Assembly: GCA_029777755.1 (NCBI GenBank)
Contig: JAKORQ010000417.1
Coordinates: 1 to 7,515 of the forward strand
Origin: Planctomycetota bacterium
Lineage (GTDB): Bacteria; Planctomycetota; Phycisphaerae; Tepidisphaerales; Tepidisphaeraceae
Length of the DNA stretch: 7,515 nucleotides
Direction: 5' to 3'
Part shown: one piece after another, positions 5,479 through 7,515 of the stretch
How the letters are laid out: every line of letters begins with the position of its first letter
Position numbering within the stretch: the stretch's first letter is position 1
Translations under genes and position numbers: made by a program
Notes under the pieces: generated by a model
Told to the model about the DNA's origin: nothing
The model's database searches: none
Seen by the model: the letters and a program-made list of their open reading frames with translations, nothing else

Positions 5479-5622
5479 CAGTGGAGCAGGTCGGCCCGAC
5501 CTGCGGTCCATGGTAAGCCTGGCTTTACTATGTCCATGGAATGTCTTCCATAGTAGAGCAGCGCTTTATCAAGGAGCAGCCATCGCTTGCAGGCAAGAGC
5601 GTGCAGTCGCGGATCGTGACGA
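5479..5622 (+). promoter_or_regulatory. Structured spacer between the PAS and phosphatase genes
   Basis: This 144-base spacer holds several inverted repeats. The first is an 8-base-pair hairpin, GCAGGTCG (5486-5493) with CGACCTGC (5497-5504), without a T tract. The second is a 7-base-pair stem, TCCATGG (5507-5513) with CCATGGA (5534-5540), enclosing a small inner stem AAGC/GCTT (5515-5518, 5522-5525). The third is ATGGAA (5536-5541) with TTCCAT (5546-5551), 4-base loop. The fourth is TACTATG (5526-5532) with CATAGTA (5549-5555). The second and third share bases, as do the third and fourth, so the RNA could switch between folds. AAGGAG (5571-5576) resembles a ribosome site but serves no start codon nearby. 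No known riboswitch was recognised, and any regulatory role is inference. Confidence 0.5.
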
Positions 5623-6780
5623 ATGGCCTACCACGTTGACATCTTCTCCCAGCAGCTTATCCGCACCGGCGAAGAGGTTTGCGGCGATACCGTGCAGATT
5701 CGCCGCGGCGAGGACCAGAGTATCGCCGTGCTCTCTGACGGCCTGGGTTCGGGCATCAAGGCCAGGATCCTCTCCACCCTGACCGCGCGCATCATCGTGG
5801 AAATGCTGGCGGCCAAGGCTCCCATTGACGAGACGGTGCGCACGGTGGTGGGCACGCTGCCGGTCTGCCAGGTGCGGCAGCTTGCCTATGCGACATTCAC
5901 GGCCGCCATCGTGGATCACGACACCGGCGTTTTTCAGATCTTCAACTTCGACAATCCCCGGGTGATCTGGCTGCGCGGCGGACGCGTGCACAATCCGCCC
6001 AGGCAGATGCGCGACATCCTCGGCCGACAGGTCGCGGTCCTGTCCGATACCCTCGTCCCCGGCGACTTCATCGCGCTGATAAGCGATGGCGTACTGCACG
6101 CCGGGCTTGGCAGAACCCATAACCTGGAATGGAACTGGGAGGCGCTGGCGAACTACCTGCAGCAGTCGGTGCGCCACTTCGCCGGGCCATCGCGGGCGGC
6201 CATTTCCCGCGTGATGCGCAAGGTCTGGAACCTGTATGGCGGACAGATCGGCGACGACTGCTCAATCGTCGGCATCGCCGCCCGGCAATCGCGCATGCTG
6301 TCGCTGTTCACCGGCCCGCCGCTGGACGAGGAGACCGATGAATCGGTGGTGCAGCGCTTCCTCGCTCGCCCCGGGCGTCATGTGGTCTGCGGCGGCACCA
6401 CCGGCAACATCGTGGGCAGATACCTCGACGAACTGCCGGAAACCGACATGTCCACCATGCGGCCGGGGATCCCTCCCATCGCCCGCATGCGCGAAATCGA
6501 CCTGCTCACCGAGGGGATCCTCACCATGAGCAGGACGCTGGAGCTTCTGCGGTCGGCTGCCGACGGGGCCGCCGTCCCCCAGGGCGAAAGCGGCGACATC
6601 TTGCTGGCCCGTGAACTGACGCTGGCCGACCACATCCACATAATCATGGGCCAGCGGATCAACGACAGCTACCAGAGCCCGGACTTACCGCCGAACCTTT
6701 CGCTGCGCAAGTCACTGGTCGACGACCTGGTGCAGGTGCTGCGCCGACTCGGCAAACAGGTGACGCTGGAACTGGTCTAG
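5623..6780 (+). CDS. SpoIIE/PP2C-type serine/threonine phosphatase with an extra C-terminal domain
   Basis: This is a 385-residue metal-dependent protein phosphatase of the SpoIIE/PP2C class, which would remove phosphate from a serine or threonine of a partner, typically an anti-anti-sigma factor. The catalytic domain (about 1-220) shows the metal-binding aspartates in GEEVCGD (D22), VLSDGLGSG (D39), ALISDG (D155) and IGDDCSIVGI (D211, D212), so it looks active. Residues 225-385 form a further domain (LFTGPPLDEETDESVV, CGGTTGNIVGRYLDE, IDLLTEGILTMSRTLELL), which I recall from SpoIIE-type proteins encoded beside group C [FeFe] hydrogenases but cannot name. No membrane segment is present. The ATG at 5623 follows an in-frame stop (5617-5619), so the start cannot lie further upstream; its ribosome site is poor. 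No kinase, anti-sigma or STAS protein is in the window, so the substrate is unknown. The upstream PAS protein is the likely partner. Confidence 0.88.
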   Translation: MAYHVDIFSQQLIRTGEEVCGDTVQIRRGEDQSIAVLSDGLGSGIKARILSTLTARIIVEMLAAKAPIDETVRTVVGTLPVCQVRQLAYATFTAAIVDHDTGVFQIFNFDNPRVIWLRGGRVHNPPRQMRDILGRQVAVLSDTLVPGDFIALISDGVLHAGLGRTHNLEWNWEALANYLQQSVRHFAGPSRAAISRVMRKVWNLYGGQIGDDCSIVGIAARQSRMLSLFTGPPLDEETDESVVQRFLARPGRHVVCGGTTGNIVGRYLDELPETDMSTMRPGIPPIARMREIDLLTEGILTMSRTLELLRSAADGAAVPQGESGDILLARELTLADHIHIIMGQRINDSYQSPDLPPNLSLRKSLVDDLVQVLRRLGKQVTLELV

Positions 6781-6790
6781 ACTAGCCGGC

Positions 6791-6811
6791 TGCGCCTTCA
6801 GCTCAGGCGCA
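6791..6811. other. Hairpin at the convergent junction of the phosphatase gene and hisF
   Basis: TGCGCCT (6791-6797) and AGGCGCA (6805-6811) form a 7-base-pair stem with a 7-base loop, overlapping the last codons of hisF. The two genes converge with only 17 bases between them. There is no T tract on either side, so it is not a standard terminator, though it could contribute to ending transcription from either strand. Confidence 0.35.
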
Positions 6812-7515
6812 CATTCACACCCTGTGCTGCCAGGTATTTCTTCAGCTCGGGGATGGAAATGATGTTGAAGTGGAAGACCGAAGCCGCCAGCAGGATGGTG
6901 GCGCCGGCGTCGACCGCTTCCTTGAAGTGCTCGAGCTGGCCAGCGCCGCCGGAAGCGACGATGGCCGCACTGGTGGCCTGGGCCATCGCCTTGATCACCG
7001 GCAGGTCGTAGCCGGATCGGGCGCCGTCGCCCTTCTTGCTGGTGGGCAGGATCGTCTTCACCCCAAAGCCGTCGACTTTCTTCGCCCATTCGAGGGCATC
7101 CACACCGGTTGCCGTGCGCCCGCCGTCGATATAGACCTCATAGCCGGAGGGCAGGGCGGGATTGTGATCGACATCGATGGCCACCGTTACCGCATCGCCG
7201 CCGAACTCCCTGATCAGCTCGGGGATGAGGTTGGGTTTGCGGAAGCCGGCGCTGCTGATGGAGACCTTGTTGGCGCCGGCGTTAAGCACGGCTGCCGCCG
7301 ACGCCACGTCGGAGATTCCCCCGCCGATGGTGAGGGGAACGGTAGTCACCTCCGCCACGCGGCGCACCACCTCGATCATGGTGGCTCTTCCTTCCACGGT
7401 GGCGGTGATGTCGAGCATCGCCAGCTCATCAGCGCCGGCCTGGCAGTAGGCGGAAGCGCACTGCACCGGGTCACCGGCGTCCTTGATGTCCACGAAATGA
7501 ACTCCCTTAACGACG
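6798..7515 (-). CDS. hisF: Imidazole glycerol phosphate synthase subunit HisF (N-terminus beyond window)
   Basis: HisF is the cyclase subunit. With HisH it turns PRFAR and ammonia into imidazole glycerol phosphate and AICAR in histidine synthesis. The frame enters from the window edge (VVKGVHFVDIKDAGDPVQ) and is 238 codons long here. About 17 residues, including the first catalytic aspartate, lie outside. Visible (beta/alpha)8 landmarks are LTIGGGI, AGANKVSISSAG, VTVAID (the second catalytic aspartate), the phosphate-binding IVASGGAGQLEHFKEA, and ATILLAASVFHF, ending in the typical GVNVRLS. The beta-6 loop reads ILPTSKKGDGARSGYD, where most family members have LLTSMDRDGT or similar. A GTG at 7493 could be mistaken for the start, but HisF homology continues upstream of it. 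No other his gene is in the window; hisF may be first or last of an operon running off the right edge, and it ends next to the convergent phosphatase gene. Confidence 0.95.
   Translation of the reverse strand, partial: VVKGVHFVDIKDAGDPVQCASAYCQAGADELAMLDITATVEGRATMIEVVRRVAEVTTVPLTIGGGISDVASAAAVLNAGANKVSISSAGFRKPNLIPELIREFGGDAVTVAIDVDHNPALPSGYEVYIDGGRTATGVDALEWAKKVDGFGVKTILPTSKKGDGARSGYDLPVIKAMAQATSAAIVASGGAGQLEHFKEAVDAGATILLAASVFHFNIISIPELKKYLAAQGVNVRLS

Noticed and set aside
5571..5576. AAGGAG as the ribosome site of the phosphatase gene
   Set aside because: It is 46 bases before the ATG at 5623, and an in-frame stop at 5617-5619 rules out an earlier start in that frame.
5510..5782. Open frame of 90 codons beginning between the PAS and phosphatase genes on the plus strand
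   Set aside because: It has no ribosome site, overlaps the phosphatase gene for over half its length in another frame, and its residues look like an out-of-frame translation.
6781..6811. Intrinsic terminator between the phosphatase gene and hisF
   Set aside because: The 7-base-pair stem has no T tract in either direction and partly overlaps hisF codons; kept only as a hairpin.
7491..7493. GTG at 7493 as the hisF start codon
   Set aside because: HisF-type sequence (VVKGVHFV) continues in frame upstream to the window edge, so the true start is outside the window.

Overview
The window looks like chromosomal DNA from a GC-rich bacterium, most likely a planctomycete or a relative in the PVC group. 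The main evidence is the 785-residue protein at 1743-4100. It joins an MJ0042-type zinc ribbon, several membrane helices, a proline-rich linker and a beta-propeller-like C-terminal half, a build typical of Planctomycetota. This placement is an inference from protein architecture; there is no rRNA or other marker here. No mobile element, CRISPR array, tRNA or rRNA was seen.

Layout from left to right. Positions 1-324 (minus) hold the N-terminal half of RecR, cut by the window edge. Positions 435-752 (minus) encode an HU-family histone-like protein, with a strong intrinsic terminator at 381-420 and a promoter candidate at 893-920. Positions 753-1146 are non-coding, with several short repeats and hairpins. 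Positions 1147-1734 (minus) encode a tandem-ACT-domain protein of the GcvR type. It follows the zinc-ribbon/propeller membrane protein (1743-4100, minus) by 8 bases, so the two probably form one transcript. A divergent intergenic region (4101-4289) leads into a small CopZ-like metallochaperone (4290-4550, plus), whose stop overlaps that of a convergent adrenodoxin-type [2Fe-2S] ferredoxin (4547-4894, minus). Next come a stand-alone PAS protein (4975-5478, plus) and a SpoIIE/PP2C-type phosphatase (5623-6780, plus). The window ends in hisF (6798-7515, minus), which lacks its first 17 or so codons.

The most interesting part is the PAS-phosphatase pair. The PAS protein, including its helical tail, resembles the C-terminal end of group C (putative sensory, HydS-type) [FeFe] hydrogenases. 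The phosphatase resembles the SpoIIE-type proteins usually encoded next to those hydrogenases. Here the hydrogenase catalytic part is missing from the locus: the PAS gene has its own strong ribosome binding site, preceded by two in-frame stop codons. The pair may therefore be a sensory output module that works without, or apart from, its hydrogenase. The gap between the two genes (5479-5622) is unusually rich in nested and mutually exclusive inverted repeats.

The other genes are housekeeping (recombination repair, chromosome architecture, histidine biosynthesis) or small metal and iron-sulfur proteins. Family assignments come from recognising motifs and sequence character, not from database searches.
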